Shown here: positions 46,101 to 57,726 of the stretch, piece by piece
Position numbering within the stretch: the first letter of the stretch is position 1
How the letters are laid out: each line of letters opens with the position of its first letter
Assembly: GCF_000006565.2 (NCBI RefSeq)
Contig: NC_031477.1
Location: forward strand, 1,142,274-1,206,273
Origin: Toxoplasma gondii ME49
Lineage: Eukaryota > Apicomplexa > Conoidasida > Eucoccidiorida > Sarcocystidae
DNA: 64,000 nucleotides
Direction: 5' to 3'
Translations under genes and position numbers: made by a program
Notes under the pieces: generated by a model
Told to the model about the DNA's origin: nothing
The model's database searches: none
The model's input: only the letters and a program-made list of their open reading frames with translations

Positions 46101-48721
46101 TCTTCTGCAGCGAGACTGAAACTCTCTGAGCGCCTCCGTGCTCGGTGGCGGGACCCTGAGGCTCGACTCAAGCTTCTTCAACTCGGCAGAGAGGTAAAAC
46201 GCGGTCGAACTCCTCACTCGCTGCGATTCCCCTCTCTCGAAATTCACTCTTCTGCTACACGAAAGATATGTTCAGAGGTTTTCAGATCACCTGGAGACAC
46301 AATGACGCCGAGTCTACAGGTGGAACCAGAATGCTACACGTCTACTTTGGTACAAATACCCACACACACATATATATATATATATATACAGATAGATAGA
46401 TATAGATAGATGCATCTGAATGTTGGTCGAGCGGTGTATGTACACTAGAAAGTGTGACGGGGCATCCGAGGGAACTGGGGGCAGCAAAAGGCCTTTTTTA
46501 GGGCAGTCTGGGCACCTAAGACCCGCGAAAAGGCAGAGTCTGCGAAGGCAACTTTTTCACTTTTCTTTTTCCTCGAGTCTCCACTGTACGTACAGCGAAC
46601 CCAGTCCGAAGCGACGCGCGCCGCGATCGCTGAGAGCGTTCGGCGGAAATGGCGAGAAGACCCAGGATATGCAGAGCGAGTGCGCGAAGGTCATGCAAAG
46701 GTCGGTTTTCGTCGAATCTTCGGTCGTTCTTGCCTCCTTTGCACAAGAAACTGCAGAAAGCACCCTTCCAGTTTTCCAAAGCCGCAGACACACAGCCGCT
46801 TCAAAGCCTCTGCAGCGAGATTCGCAGATCTCTGCCGTGTCTCCAGGAAGCGCCTTGTCGTGCGAGTCGACTGACTGTCAGCGGATTGCTCAGCTTCTTC
46901 TGCATGTGACAATCAATGCGAACCTTCCTTCGCCGGGGAGTGTATATATGCACCACAGCGGAGGGAGGGAGGGGAGGGGCGCGTCCATGCAATCGTGTCT
47001 CTGTATCGCCTGCACATCGGCGATTCTCACTTCTGCAAGCGTATGTGAATGGCTACATCCATACAAATGTACATACATGTATTTATCTAAATGTACACTT
47101 ACGAATATATCTCCAAATGAATATACATATATATATATATATATGTGTGTAAGTATATGTGTAGGGGTGTGTATGTGTGCATATGAGAAGTTGGTATCTG
47201 TGAGCGTGGATGTCGGTTGGAGGGTCCCTTCTGGAGAGAAGATGCACGCTGGTCTCTGAGTTTTCGAGTTTTTCAGGTGAATGCTGCCGGAGAGAAACGA
47301 AAAAAAATCTCGGAGACTCTTAAGCGTCTGGTGAGTCACAGACACTCGAAGACGATTCTTGGTCGCATATAGTTGTATATATATATATATATATACATGA
47401 GTATACGTAACTTTGTCTCCTAGGCTTTCCATGTGTATGCGTTGCGAGCCAGAGAGAGGCAGATGAATTGATTCTTGATACATTCATGCAGAAACGAATT
47501 TCTTTGTATCGCGCCGCGCTAATGCTTGCCAGATATAACCCACACATGTAGGCTCGATACACACGCTCTCCAAAACATCGAAACGGAGCATTCTTATTTC
47601 TGAAAACGACTAAAAGGTACAAATGGATGATGGAGGTACATTTGTAGATAGTTGTACATAGGCAGATAGATAGATATAGATGGAAAGGTTCATATGCCTA
47701 GACATACATAGCTAGACAGATAGGATAGAGATACAGATACATGTAGGACGACACATAGGCATGCGTAGACGAGTGGATAGATATACGCAGAAGGTAGAAA
47801 CATCTGAACAAATTGATGTAGATACGTATAAATACGTGGTGAATAGGTCGATGGATTGATAGATGGATATGGACAGATATTGACAGATCGACATAGATCG
47901 AAATAGACACAAACAGATAGACAGATAGCTCTCGTAACTGTTTGCATTCGCTCGCTGGATTGATATGTTTTTAGACGTCATGGGGAGCGGGGGTCGGTTC
48001 GCATGCATTCGTGTGCGGATGCCCTGTCTTTCTTCTTCCTTTTGTAGTGGAGAGATGAAGCGTTTCGTCACCGCATGCGAACAACGCGCCGCCCGTACAC
48101 AGAGGAACGTCGTCGTGCTCTGAGTGCGAAAATCACGTAAGTCTAGTTTCTGTATATGTTGCCTGTTTCCTTCCTTTTTTTACTCTTCCTCTTATTTCCT
48201 TCTCGTTCTTTCTCTTTTCCCTTCTCTCTCTTCCTCTTTCTTCTCTTTTTCTTATTTCTCCTTCGCCGTTTCCTTCTCTCCTCTTTTCTGCATCCCTTCT
48301 CTTCGCTCTTTCCTTCTCGCTGCTCTCGTGTGTGTTTGCTTTCTGGTTCTGCTGCGGCCGCTTCGATGGCTCACATTCTCCCGTTTCCTTCGCATCTGCG
48401 CGTTTGCGTTTTTCATTCTCTGTCAGGGCGATGTGGGCAGAGCGAACCGACTACCGCAGTCGGACAGTGGACGCAATTCGCTCGCGCTTTGATCGCCTCA
48501 AAGTAGAGAGTTTTACGCGGAGACTGGGAGCTGGAAAAATCCCCACACAACGCGTTTTCTCGCACTTTGCTGCAAACACTCCTGCTGTACGTTCTCTTCT
48601 TCAATTTTACTCTCGTCCTCCCTCCTTCTCTTTCACGGTCTGAATGCCCCACAGCTGTGTACAGCACTTGTACGCGTTCGTGTAAATTTGCATTTATATG
48701 CATATGCCTGTCTATATATAA

Positions 48722-48760
<39 letters not shown>

Positions 48761-50626
48761 TGTCGATGGATGTGCATGGATGGGCGTATATAGATTTGCA
48801 TGTATTTATATATGTAAGTATATACTTGTTTTTGAATGTGCAGCTATGGCCATAGCTTCCTATATAGAAGTATAGGCGTATTCCTCCTATTTACGTCTTT
48901 GTATCTGTCTTTGATGGAGCTGTCCATATGCAGACAAATTCATAAATGCATATGCATGCATATGTATATCGGCAATTTACTATCTACGAGAGGATTAAGT
49001 ATGTATAAGAATTTGCATGCAATTAGATGTGCGGGGGTGCATGCACTTGCGTCACTATTCCTGTTGGTCCGCGTGGTTGATGGCCTTTTGGCGGCATGGG
49101 CCGCGCGTAGGCTCACAGCTTCGTCAACGATTCCTGTAATTGCTTAGCATCACGAAGAATGCATTCTGCGCAAAGGATCCAAGCAGCACTGGGCAGCTCT
49201 CTGGAGAGAGGCGAGGAGGCGATGTCAATTGACTTGATGGTGCCTGAGCGGAAGTTTAGCCTTGCTTGTGCACGTATGTTTTACCGGTTTTTTATGTCGA
49301 AAAAAAGCGAAAGAAAAACGAAAACGCGTGTGGACGCAGGTCTCGAAGTCCGATCGACGGCATTGTGTCTTCGTCACACACACACAAGAGGAAAAGCAGA
49401 AATCTTTTTTTGTGATGTGCGCCTCACCTGGGCCGCAGGCGACCTTCTGTGCCATCTCTAGGTTTTTTTTTCTTCGACGCTAATTCTCTTCTTTCAAAGT
49501 TCTGTCTCGCCTACGCAGGTGTGGGGGCCTCTTCCCTCTTGCGCGGTGTCTCCGGTCTGTTTCATCGTTCTTCGCTTTTCCTTGCGCGCTCTCCCTCTGT
49601 CGCTCCTCTTCCTTCCCTTCCTTCCCTCCTTCGTTCCAGTTGTCTCCGAACTTGCGGTTTCTTTCAGATGCCCTCTCTTCCTAGATTCTCTTTCCTAAAG
49701 AACATCTCTCCTTGTGTGGGCTCTGTGCTCGTCTTCAGGGAGGACCTCATGCACCCGACCTGTTTAGTATTTTAGGTGTGAAGCAAGTAAGCGAAGAAGA
49801 AGCGCAGTTTTCCTTCAGAAGACTCGGAAATGCAACGCATGGGGAAAATGTAGATGCGCCGCGTGACTGCCGCTTGCGCCTCTCTAACCAGAAGTTTGTG
49901 GGCGAGGAACCACAGAGAGACAGATGTATTTTGTGGCGAGAGGCAACGTTGGCGGGTGGAGAGAGAAGAACGGTGTTTGGAGAGACATGCGCCTTCCCGG
50001 TAGAGACGATGCGGCCAGACGTGAGCCAAGGAAGAAGGCAAGCCAGCGTACGGAGATAACAGGCAGAGAACCACAGATGGGTGAAGAGACAGGTGGAGGT
50101 CGCCAGGAGGCGGCATGAGGAGAAGCCTCTAAAGCATCTCTGCTGGAACTCGAAGGACGAGGGAAGGCGCACATGCACCCGCTTCACCGTTTTTCAGTTT
50201 TTCTGTGGTCGTAGGCCTACCAAGGACAAACGACTCGTCGCGGTCGTGTGTCTTGTTCCTATCCTACACAGACGAGAGCCTGAGAATGGAGGCGCTCTTT
50301 GATCTCTGCGTTCTCGGAGGAGTCTTCTCGGATGGGCGGGGGGCGACTCGTCTCTCTGGAAACTGCGTTCAGTGCCGAAGGGCAGCAGGTTCTGCCGTCT
50401 TGTTCTGCGTGAGCGCGAAACAAAAGAATTAAATCTTTAGTTCTGCTGTGTGTCGCCGGAACCTTACCTTCAGGCAAAGCTCTTCCCGCTGCAGCCGCCG
50501 CACTCGCAGCGTCAAGAGTTTTGGCAACGCATGTACCAGAAACTGCTGAGCGCAGAGCAGGACGAATCCGCTGGAAGTCCGACAGACGAGAATCGAGGAA
50601 GCCAAGAGCCAAGAAAGGAAGAGTAA
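43105..50626 (+). CDS. NUMOD3-like repeat protein, putative nucleic-acid binding (nine exons)
   Basis: Exons: 43105-45053, 45758-45854, 46092-46193, 46596-46700, 47277-47330, 48048-48136, 48427-48586, 49739-49786, 50474-50626; phases match and give 918 residues. The N-terminal 600 residues are Ser-rich then Glu/Lys-rich, with a strongly hydrophobic segment LLSRTLALLLLLFSAS at about 205-220. From about residue 635 there are five modules of the form T/S-E-E-x-R-x-K-I-(S/A)-x-x-(L/V)-x-x-x-W-R-D-P: GRPWTEEIRLKIAAR, SAARLKLSERLRARWRDPE, SEATRAAIAESVRRKWREDP, AGEKRKKISETLKRLWRDEA and RRPYTEERRRALSAKITAMW. This resembles NUMOD3, a DNA-binding motif of homing endonucleases also found in plant chloroplast-type proteins. 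No nuclease motif (GIY-YIG or HNH) is visible. The short C-terminus ends in QEPRKEE. The start is uncertain; other ATGs lie at 43207 and 43294. An organelle role is possible but unproven. Confidence 0.78.
46367..46388. repeat. (AT)n array in intron 3 of the NUMOD3-repeat gene
   Basis: TA run followed by GATA units, inside the intron 46194-46595. Confidence 0.85.
47119..47146. repeat. (AT)n array in intron 4 of the NUMOD3-repeat gene
   Basis: TA run inside the intron 46701-47276, followed by GT-rich sequence. Confidence 0.85.
47374..47960. repeat. AT and GATA-rich stretch in intron 5 of the NUMOD3-repeat gene
   Basis: A TA array at about 47374-47396 and a long run of imperfect GATA/GACA units from about 47640 to 47935, within the intron 47331-48047. 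Confidence 0.8.
48708..48762. repeat. (AT)n array in intron 7 of the NUMOD3-repeat gene
   Basis: TA array inside the 1.15-kb intron 48587-49738. Confidence 0.88.
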
Positions 50627-50894
50627 AATCCTTCTCGCCGCGCGGTGCATGCAGAGGGGAAGATTCAAACAATCACAGGGCCGCGGGCCAGTAGAAGGTG
50701 CGACACACCGGCCACCAGAAGAGACGCGAATGCAGGCCAGCGACCCAGACGGCGACCAACACTGAAGCTTTCTCCATCCCAAAAAAAAAGCAAACCAGCT
50801 CTAGACAAAGCGTCTTTCAAAAGCTGTGTCGCGCTCTCGAACTAGCTCGCTCTCTCCTCGTGCACATTGCGAAAAGAAGACCTACAGTTTCATA

Positions 50895-50925
<31 letters not shown>

Positions 50926-53900
50926 ATGTATATATATGTATAGTTATTGTGTGTGTAAACTGTAGACGGGGGGGGAGGCGTATCTACGGTTATCGACATA
51001 GGTATTACGTCTTCGAGATCTTAGAACGTATAGGAATAGGATACGCGAGCACGGAACAGAGGGTGTGTGCAAAGAACTTGGATTTGTTTGACACCCTCAT
51101 CAAAAACTTGTCAAAGGAAGCGGAAAATTCACTTCTTGAGCCCTGCACTAGAACCGCACTCCGTTCGTTCTGAGAAGGCGGGAGGAAGGCAAGCTCTGCG
51201 TCGGAAGATGCGGGGGGGGGGGGGGTGCGACCCAGAGTCAAGCCGACCCATTCTGGTGGCTGAGTTTGTGTAGAACGCGGTGTTTATGGCGTTTTCATCA
51301 CCTGTTTAACGAACTCAGTTCCCCTGGAGTGTTTTTCTCGCCTCGGTGAAACTTATAAGAGGGTGTGCCGGCCAGTGTCGTTCGAGACGTGAGGGGTGGG
51401 CGCCGGCGTCTTTGTCGCTCTCGGAGTCTCTGAAATGAGTACGTCGTCTGTAGGCGACTTTGTTCGTAAGCATGAGACAGATTGTCCACCGCGGCAAGAG
51501 AAGGTCAGCTGCGGCGTTCCACACAGTTTCGACCGAAAGGAGTGACGGGAACTGAAAGAGCAGTCAAAGCACCTCGACCTCTGTTTTGACCGGTGTACCA
51601 GTAAAGACGTAGAGTAAGGCGTTTCTCTCCACCAGACTGCAGCCTTCTTTCGCTTTCGAAAGAGTCTGCCGAGCCTGGAAGCCACGACGCTTTGTCAGAC
51701 GCTTGAGGTCACCTAGACCCGTCGCAAAGAAGTTCATGCTGCTGTCCCGTGTGCACGAAAGACACGAGCGGGTGCACTAAACTCTCTCTGCATCTCATGT
51801 GTGTTTCTCAGTTTCTACAAACGCCGGCTTGAATACTTTTGTTCGCGCTCGCCAGATTCAGCGCGGGGGCTTGCCGAGCTCGGGACCCGGTCTGTGGTTG
51901 CCGGAGCTCTCTTCGGAGCTAGCAGACAGCGTTTCCGGCAGTTTCAGGAGTCAAATGCAAGAGGCGCTGTCGAGTGTTTGCTTGTGGCACCCGAGTCGGC
52001 GGTTGTTTGTTAAGTTTCGTTGTTCGTCCAGGTTGTGAAACAGCCCCGAGAAGGCATCGCTCCGTCCTTATTCCCCGCGAGTTTTGCAGTTAAGTGTGCC
52101 TCACAGTTTCACGAGTGTCTCTGTGTGACACAAAAGCGGCGCAGAGCCAAGAAATGAAAGGTTGATCTGCGACCCTAGCAACTTTGTGGTCGACACTGTC
52201 CATGGACTCTCCCCGTGAGTTTCTTCTTTTGTTTCTCGTTCCCTCGATTCTTCGACCGCTTCTTCGTTTTCCCCGCCACAGCAGCCCCTCGGCAACCCCC
52301 CACTCCCCTGCTCGATGCTTCACCGTGCATCTTGCGTTTGTTTGAAGTTCTTTGTTCTACCCTAGACACTTTCATCAAAGCCTTGACAAAAGGAGCCGTC
52401 TGTTCGTAAGCGTTTTGTTAGAGAGTCCACACATTTCTTCATCTTTGTTCAGCGGCCTGATTGAATCAGGAAAACGGGAATCCCCGAGAAAGTCGCGAGG
52501 GGAAAGACCCCGAAGAAGGGCACCTGGGAAGGAGACCCGCCACCCCAAATCTGTCCGCAGGTCCCCTGTCCTCGGTGTGTCGCTTTTGTCTGAGCTTGGC
52601 ACAACGCGTTTTCGACCTCGCCTTCGTGTGGGGAGGCCTGCGATCTTTTCTGCGTCCAAAATGAGACGCAGAACGGTCTCTGAGCGTTGCTTTTCAGTGC
52701 CTAAGGACGACAGAAATGCCTCAGTTTGCTCACCGTGCAGTGTGAAAAGCGCGAGAAGTTCGCGGACCCATATTGCGCCGGGTCGGCCTTGTCGGTGGAG
52801 AGGGAAATCGGCGTTTTCGGCAGAGGAGAAGCGGCGTTTCGGGAGGCGTTTCGCGCGCGTGGACGAGGCGTCAAACTCCCTAGCAGGGCAGAGTCCTCGA
52901 GTTTCGGTTTGCCTCGGAGACGGACGTATCGAATCCGAGAGAGAACTGGATAGCGCAGCGCGTCGACGCGAGTTGCTTGCGTGGGGGAACTTCGGTCGCT
53001 GTGAGTGGGGGGGAAAACCGACCATCTCGAGATTTCTCGCGTGTTTCGTTTGGAAAGGGTGATTCTCACACGTGGGCATGGAAACGCGAATCCGGCGCCG
53101 GTGTCCCTTTTATCCTTTTTCTTTTTGCTCTGTCAGAAGGGGCAGCGACGAACCGTCGCTAGCTTCTTCTCCAATCTGAGACTTTTGCACAACCTGTTGA
53201 GTTCGTTGATTCCTCCGCCGGGTGGCAGCGGTGGATGTCCAGAAAGAAGAGTTCTTGCGTCCGCAGTTGAGGTGCCTTTCTGCGTTTGCGTTTGCCGTCG
53301 ACGCGTGGGAACTCGGCTGTGAAATCGAGGCAGGTGGGGAGAGTTCCTGTTTGCCTTTTCCGCGTTTCCTCCGACAAGGAAAGGTCTGAACCCCCAGCAT
53401 CATGGAGAACGGCGCCCGGCCGCGCCCTTCCCTCTCTCCCACGGCCAGCAGAATGGTCCTACTACAGGGTCGCGTCTTTTGAGCTCTTTTTACCCTGGCC
53501 CAGCTTCTTTTGTCGTCCACATCGGCTCGGCGCGGTGTCTTCGCTTTTCTCGCGTTCGCCTGGCGAATGTCCGTGGCGACTTCCTCGAGTTTACGACTTC
53601 CCCCGCCCCACGACCGCGCAGCCTCGCAGAGGGCCTGACTTGGCGGTGCGTCGAGTGTTGCTTTTCGCTCTTTCCTTCCCTCCAGTCTTTTGTATAGTGG
53701 CGTTGCCTGAATTATCTCGGCGTTGTCTGCCTGTACAATATTGTTTGGCTTTTCCCCGCGTTCGTCGCGTACCACCCTCTGATACCCCGTGTGTGCTCTT
53801 GACGCTCGTGGAGCTTCAGAGACCTGCCTCTAAGGATGGTCAAGCGCCCTTCGTGGTTCTGGCCGGTGGCCCTTGCATTTTTTTAGAAGCAGTTAAACGT

Positions 53901-54741
53901 CTTATCGCCTGTTGGTCTCCTGTCTGGCCCACACTCTGCATCGCGCAGAAATCAGCCAGCGCGCTTGTATATAGGGAAACGCATATTTGTCTCTCGCGGA
54001 TTCTTGTTACAGTTCTACGCCCTCCCCGCCGCGCTTCGCTTTGCATTTTTCGGCATTTTGCGCCTTCCTCACACTCCCTGCTGTGCGCCTGCTCTCGGGC
54101 GACTTCCGTTCGGCGCCTTTTGCAGCGTGTTGCCTTCACAGGGAACGTATTTTTCGCGATATTTTTGGCGTTCAGAGTCACCTCTAAGCAGCCATCTTCG
54201 AGTGGTGCGAGGCGATTGCTCCGTCGTCCTCTCCAGCAACACAGGTCACGATGGCGAATCACTTGAGTCCAGACGCAAGCCGTTGGCGACGCTGTTCTTG
54301 CCTCTGAAAAAGGCTGCTCGTTTCTTTTGTGGGATTCCTTTCAATCCAAGCCTGAGCGCTTTTTGTTCTTGGGTGGCTACCTATATATCGCTGCTCCTTC
54401 GCAGAAAACAGTCTGACGCAGCCGCCGCCAGTGGCCTGCGCGCGCCCCCTCCGTTCTTCCCCGGACCAGCGCTTGCGCAACGCAGCAGATTTCGAGTTTC
54501 AGCGGAAGTGAATCGCCGCGTCTTTTTGTCGAGAGACCGTCGCTGAGGCTCGTATTATTTGCGTTTCTAGAGGGAAGTTTCTTTACAGCGCAAGAGCAGT
54601 TCTTTTTCCGGAGGCGCCACGCAGGTGCTCTCGCCTTTTTTTCAGGTCTGTCTGAGCGTCAAGTTATTCATCACCCATTGCTTTGGGGAGTTCTTCAGAG
54701 GCTTTTCTGCAGCTCCCCCTTTGTCCCTCCGTTCTCTCACC
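50627..54741. promoter_or_regulatory. Spacer with NUMOD3-gene 3' UTR and BT1 upstream region
   Basis: An AT array lies at about 50888-50940 and a 14-base G run at 51212-51225. The second half (about 52000-54740) is G+C richer and pyrimidine-rich near the BT1 start, in keeping with a long 5' leader. The longest frames here start at TTG rather than ATG and show no domain, so I treat them as non-coding. A 5' UTR intron is possible but not demonstrated. Confidence 0.5.
51212..51225 (+). repeat. Homopolymer G14
   Basis: Fourteen consecutive G residues. The exact length is liable to sequencing and replication slippage. Confidence 0.85.
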
Positions 54742-57726
54742 ATGTCTCTCTCCTGCTGCTTGTCGGCGAATCCGGTGGCGGCCCTGGCAGCCACCTGCTT
54801 CGGTCGAGGCAGAAGCGCGAGCTGTCGAGGCGGCTCCGAGGCGCGCCTACGCATGCGGTACTGTACCTGCTCGCAGGCGTCTTCGGAGAGCTGTCAGGAA
54901 GCGTCAGGCAACTCCATGTTGAGCGCAGAGAGCAAGGGAGAGTCAGAGAAGCATCCCGGCCTTCTGCGGTCGTGTCTGGGATCAATGTTTCAGGGGAAGA
55001 AGTCGGCGGGCCAAGCGCTGCCGTCGGTCAGCACTGCCGACGTGGAAGAGGGCGACAGCCTGCATGGAGTCGCGGCGGGAGCGGAGACTGTGGGAGAGAG
55101 TTCCGCGGAGTCGACGTCGAGTCGACCGAACGTCTGTGCTTCGTGTGGCGGCGTAGTCGCGTCGGCGGGGGAGACGCTGATCCTGGTGCCGCCGCTGGAG
55201 ATCGACAACGAGGAGGAGTGCGTCGACGAGCAGCGGCGGAAAAAGACTTGTCAGGAGACTTGCTTCGACCGCGTCGAGTACATCAACCCTATGAATTTGT
55301 TTCGGTTTGCGGCGCGCGTCCGGCGTCACGTGGGCAGTCCGTTTTTCTTGCTGCTTCTCTCCGTTTTCGGCGGAGTCCGAGGCATTCTGTACGGTCTCAC
55401 GCACCGTTCGCTCTTGCCGTACTTGAAGAGCATCGGCCAAGACGCGGCGACGTATCAGGGGATAGACGCCCTGGGGACCGTGATCTGGGGAATGATGGGT
55501 GTAGTCGGCACCGTCAGCGATTCCATTCCCCTTGGCGGATATCACAAGCGGTACTACATGCTGGTCGCCAACATCGTCGGAGTATGCGGTGTGGCGTTGT
55601 TGGCCTGCTGCCCCGCGCACTTGGTTGCGGAGAACGTCTGGATCGTCGGCCTGGCCATGTTCCTGATCTGCACACAGATGAGTACGCTGGTGCTCATGTG
55701 CTCGGGCAAGTACAGCGAGATGATGGAGAAGAATCCGGAGATGAAGGCCGACATCGTGACCTTCGTCTTCATGTGTTGGATGGTCGGAAATTTGGTCGGA
55801 ACGTCGATCGTGGGACCGATCTCGGACGCAGTGGGGACGCAGCCGCTGTACTACCTGGCGCTGCCAATAGCGGCGCAGTCGGTGATCCCCATTGTTTTTG
55901 GCTTCTTGCCCGAGGAGAAAGTCAAGTTCCGCGTCCTCACAAACAAGCTGCTGGGTCACAAACGGTTTTTTCTCATGGCACTCGCGATCGGTGTGGCGGC
56001 CACAGGTGTGGTTGCCATCACCATGGCGTTTCCAGGTTCCAGCGTCGTCATGATTCCCTACTGCTCCCTCGTCTCCGTCGTCCTCATCGTGCTCTGTCTG
56101 CTGTGTTTGCCGCCGAAACTCGCAAAATGCAACATGTATCTCTTCTTCTGGGGGCTGTTCAACGTCTCTGTCTCGGGCGCGCTCGACTACTTCTACACGG
56201 CGAGTCCGAAGTGTCTCCCGGACGGCCCACACTTTGACTACACTTACTACGCGACGTACATCTCCGTTGTGAGTACGCTGGCGAACTGGGCGGGCATCTG
56301 GGTCTTCCACTCCTTCCTCTCGGACTGGACCTTCAGGCACGTTTTCTGGCTGTCGATTGCGGTCCGCGCGGTCGCCTCGCTCTTCGACTACATCATGGTG
56401 CTGCGACTGAACGTGTACATTGGCATTCCCGACAAGTTCATGTACCTCTTTGGTGACGCCATCATCCTCAACCTGGTCAACACTCTGAACCACATGCCGG
56501 GGTACATCCTCACTTCGCGGCTCTGCCCCAGTGGCCTGGAGAGCACGGCCTACGCCGTGATGGACGGCATGTCGCATCTGGGCTGGAACTTCTCCAAGCA
56601 GTTTGGCGTCTTCGCCACCGAGCTCGCGGGCATCGAGACCGGCGAAAACAGTCCCGGCGGCTGCGACTTCACGAACCTCGGGAACCTGACGCTGATCACG
56701 CAGTTCGCGCTCCCGCTTCTCGCCATCCCGCTGTCGTTCCTTTTGCTGCCGAACTCGTCGATGTCTGAGCGCGTGCGTCAGGACCTCCACGAAGCCGTCG
56801 ACGCGGACAAGACTGACGAAGGCAAAAACAACCGAGAACTGAACCGAGTCATCAGCGAAAGCACCCGGTGTTCCGCCACGGACCGCGGCAGCACCACGAC
56901 CAGTGTCGCGGAAACGGTGACTCCGCCGACAGGTGTATGTACACCAGGCGGCGCGAGTGCCGTGAGCGAGAACGGCGAAGGCGTCTCGCTGGAGGTTGAG
57001 GACGACAACTTATTTTTCAAGCCGACAGGCGGGGACGGCCTGCAAGACGACGCCGACGCACCCCGCAGGAGCTACGGCGGCTCCTCCCATGACCGCCGCA
57101 TGCGTTTTGTGCGCATTCGACGCGGCGAGGCAGACATGCTAACTGTGTCTCAGTCGTCTTCCGAGGTGGAGGCGGTGGTCGACGATGGAGAGGCCAAGGC
57201 GCCGCCGTCGAAAGCCATCGAGGGAGGTTGTTCAGAAGGTGGGCACTGGTCTCGCGGCCTCCGGGAGCACCGCCATGTGGAGGGATCGCAGCGAGGCGGA
57301 GCGCCGCCGCGCGTGCGGTCTTTCGGGCACCCTCGTTCTCGGTCGACTGCGTCAAAAGCCACTGCCGGTGATGAGGGAATGGACGGGAAGGGATGCATCA
57401 AAGCGCGTCAGGAGAGAGAAATCTCGGGGAGCGGTCGGTGCGCGTACTGGGCGGTGTCGGGAGGTGAAGACAGCCTGCGAGTGGAGGCGGCCTGGCGTTC
57501 CGAGGTGGTGAGGCCGCAGCCGCCGAACAGCCCAGGTATCTTCGCCTGCAGTTCACCGCTTTCTGGGGAGAAAGCCGAAGAAGACGGGGAGGGAATGTTG
57601 CCTCTGGGCCTCAGACGTGGAGGCAGTTACTTTCTCGCGAAGGGAGGCATTCTTGATTTCGCTTGCGACCATGAAGTCGGCGCGGACTCGCCGACGAACA
57701 GCGCGTTGCCTGTCTTCAGTGAGTGA
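54742..57726 (+). CDS. BT1-family folate/biopterin-type transporter
   Basis: Intronless, 994 residues from the ATG at 54742 (CACCATGT context); the frame is open upstream only from a GTG. The BT1 family belongs to the major facilitator superfamily and moves folates and pterins across membranes in kinetoplastids, apicomplexans and plants/cyanobacteria. About twelve hydrophobic spans lie between residues 200 and 675. Family motifs visible are GGVRGILYGLTHRSLLPYLK in the first span and loop, then GTVSDSIPLGGYHKRYYM, CSGKYSEMMEKNPEMKADIV with FVFMCWMVGNLVGTSIVGPI, and SGLESTAYAVMDGMSHLGWN in the later half. The N-terminal 190 residues are hydrophilic with several Cys, and the C-terminal 320 residues are Ser/Gly/Arg-rich and probably disordered and cytosolic, making the protein about twice the usual size. 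Substrate and membrane cannot be read from sequence. It stands alone, with long gene-free flanks on both sides. Confidence 0.9.
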   Translation: MSLSCCLSANPVAALAATCFGRGRSASCRGGSEARLRMRYCTCSQASSESCQEASGNSMLSAESKGESEKHPGLLRSCLGSMFQGKKSAGQALPSVSTADVEEGDSLHGVAAGAETVGESSAESTSSRPNVCASCGGVVASAGETLILVPPLEIDNEEECVDEQRRKKTCQETCFDRVEYINPMNLFRFAARVRRHVGSPFFLLLLSVFGGVRGILYGLTHRSLLPYLKSIGQDAATYQGIDALGTVIWGMMGVVGTVSDSIPLGGYHKRYYMLVANIVGVCGVALLACCPAHLVAENVWIVGLAMFLICTQMSTLVLMCSGKYSEMMEKNPEMKADIVTFVFMCWMVGNLVGTSIVGPISDAVGTQPLYYLALPIAAQSVIPIVFGFLPEEKVKFRVLTNKLLGHKRFFLMALAIGVAATGVVAITMAFPGSSVVMIPYCSLVSVVLIVLCLLCLPPKLAKCNMYLFFWGLFNVSVSGALDYFYTASPKCLPDGPHFDYTYYATYISVVSTLANWAGIWVFHSFLSDWTFRHVFWLSIAVRAVASLFDYIMVLRLNVYIGIPDKFMYLFGDAIILNLVNTLNHMPGYILTSRLCPSGLESTAYAVMDGMSHLGWNFSKQFGVFATELAGIETGENSPGGCDFTNLGNLTLITQFALPLLAIPLSFLLLPNSSMSERVRQDLHEAVDADKTDEGKNNRELNRVISESTRCSATDRGSTTTSVAETVTPPTGVCTPGGASAVSENGEGVSLEVEDDNLFFKPTGGDGLQDDADAPRRSYGGSSHDRRMRFVRIRRGEADMLTVSQSSSEVEAVVDDGEAKAPPSKAIEGGCSEGGHWSRGLREHRHVEGSQRGGAPPRVRSFGHPRSRSTASKATAGDEGMDGKGCIKARQEREISGSGRCAYWAVSGGEDSLRVEAAWRSEVVRPQPPNSPGIFACSSPLSGEKAEEDGEGMLPLGLRRGGSYFLAKGGILDFACDHEVGADSPTNSALPVFSE

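Noticed and set aside
53286..54266. 326-codon frame upstream of BT1
   Set aside because: It begins at TTG, has no ATG near the start, no domain and Leu/Ser/Arg bias typical of chance frames in pyrimidine-rich leaders.
54982..56790. Long open frame on the - strand opposite the BT1 transporter
   Set aside because: His/Asp/Val/Gln-rich shadow of transmembrane codons with no family resemblance; the + frame has the BT1 motifs.
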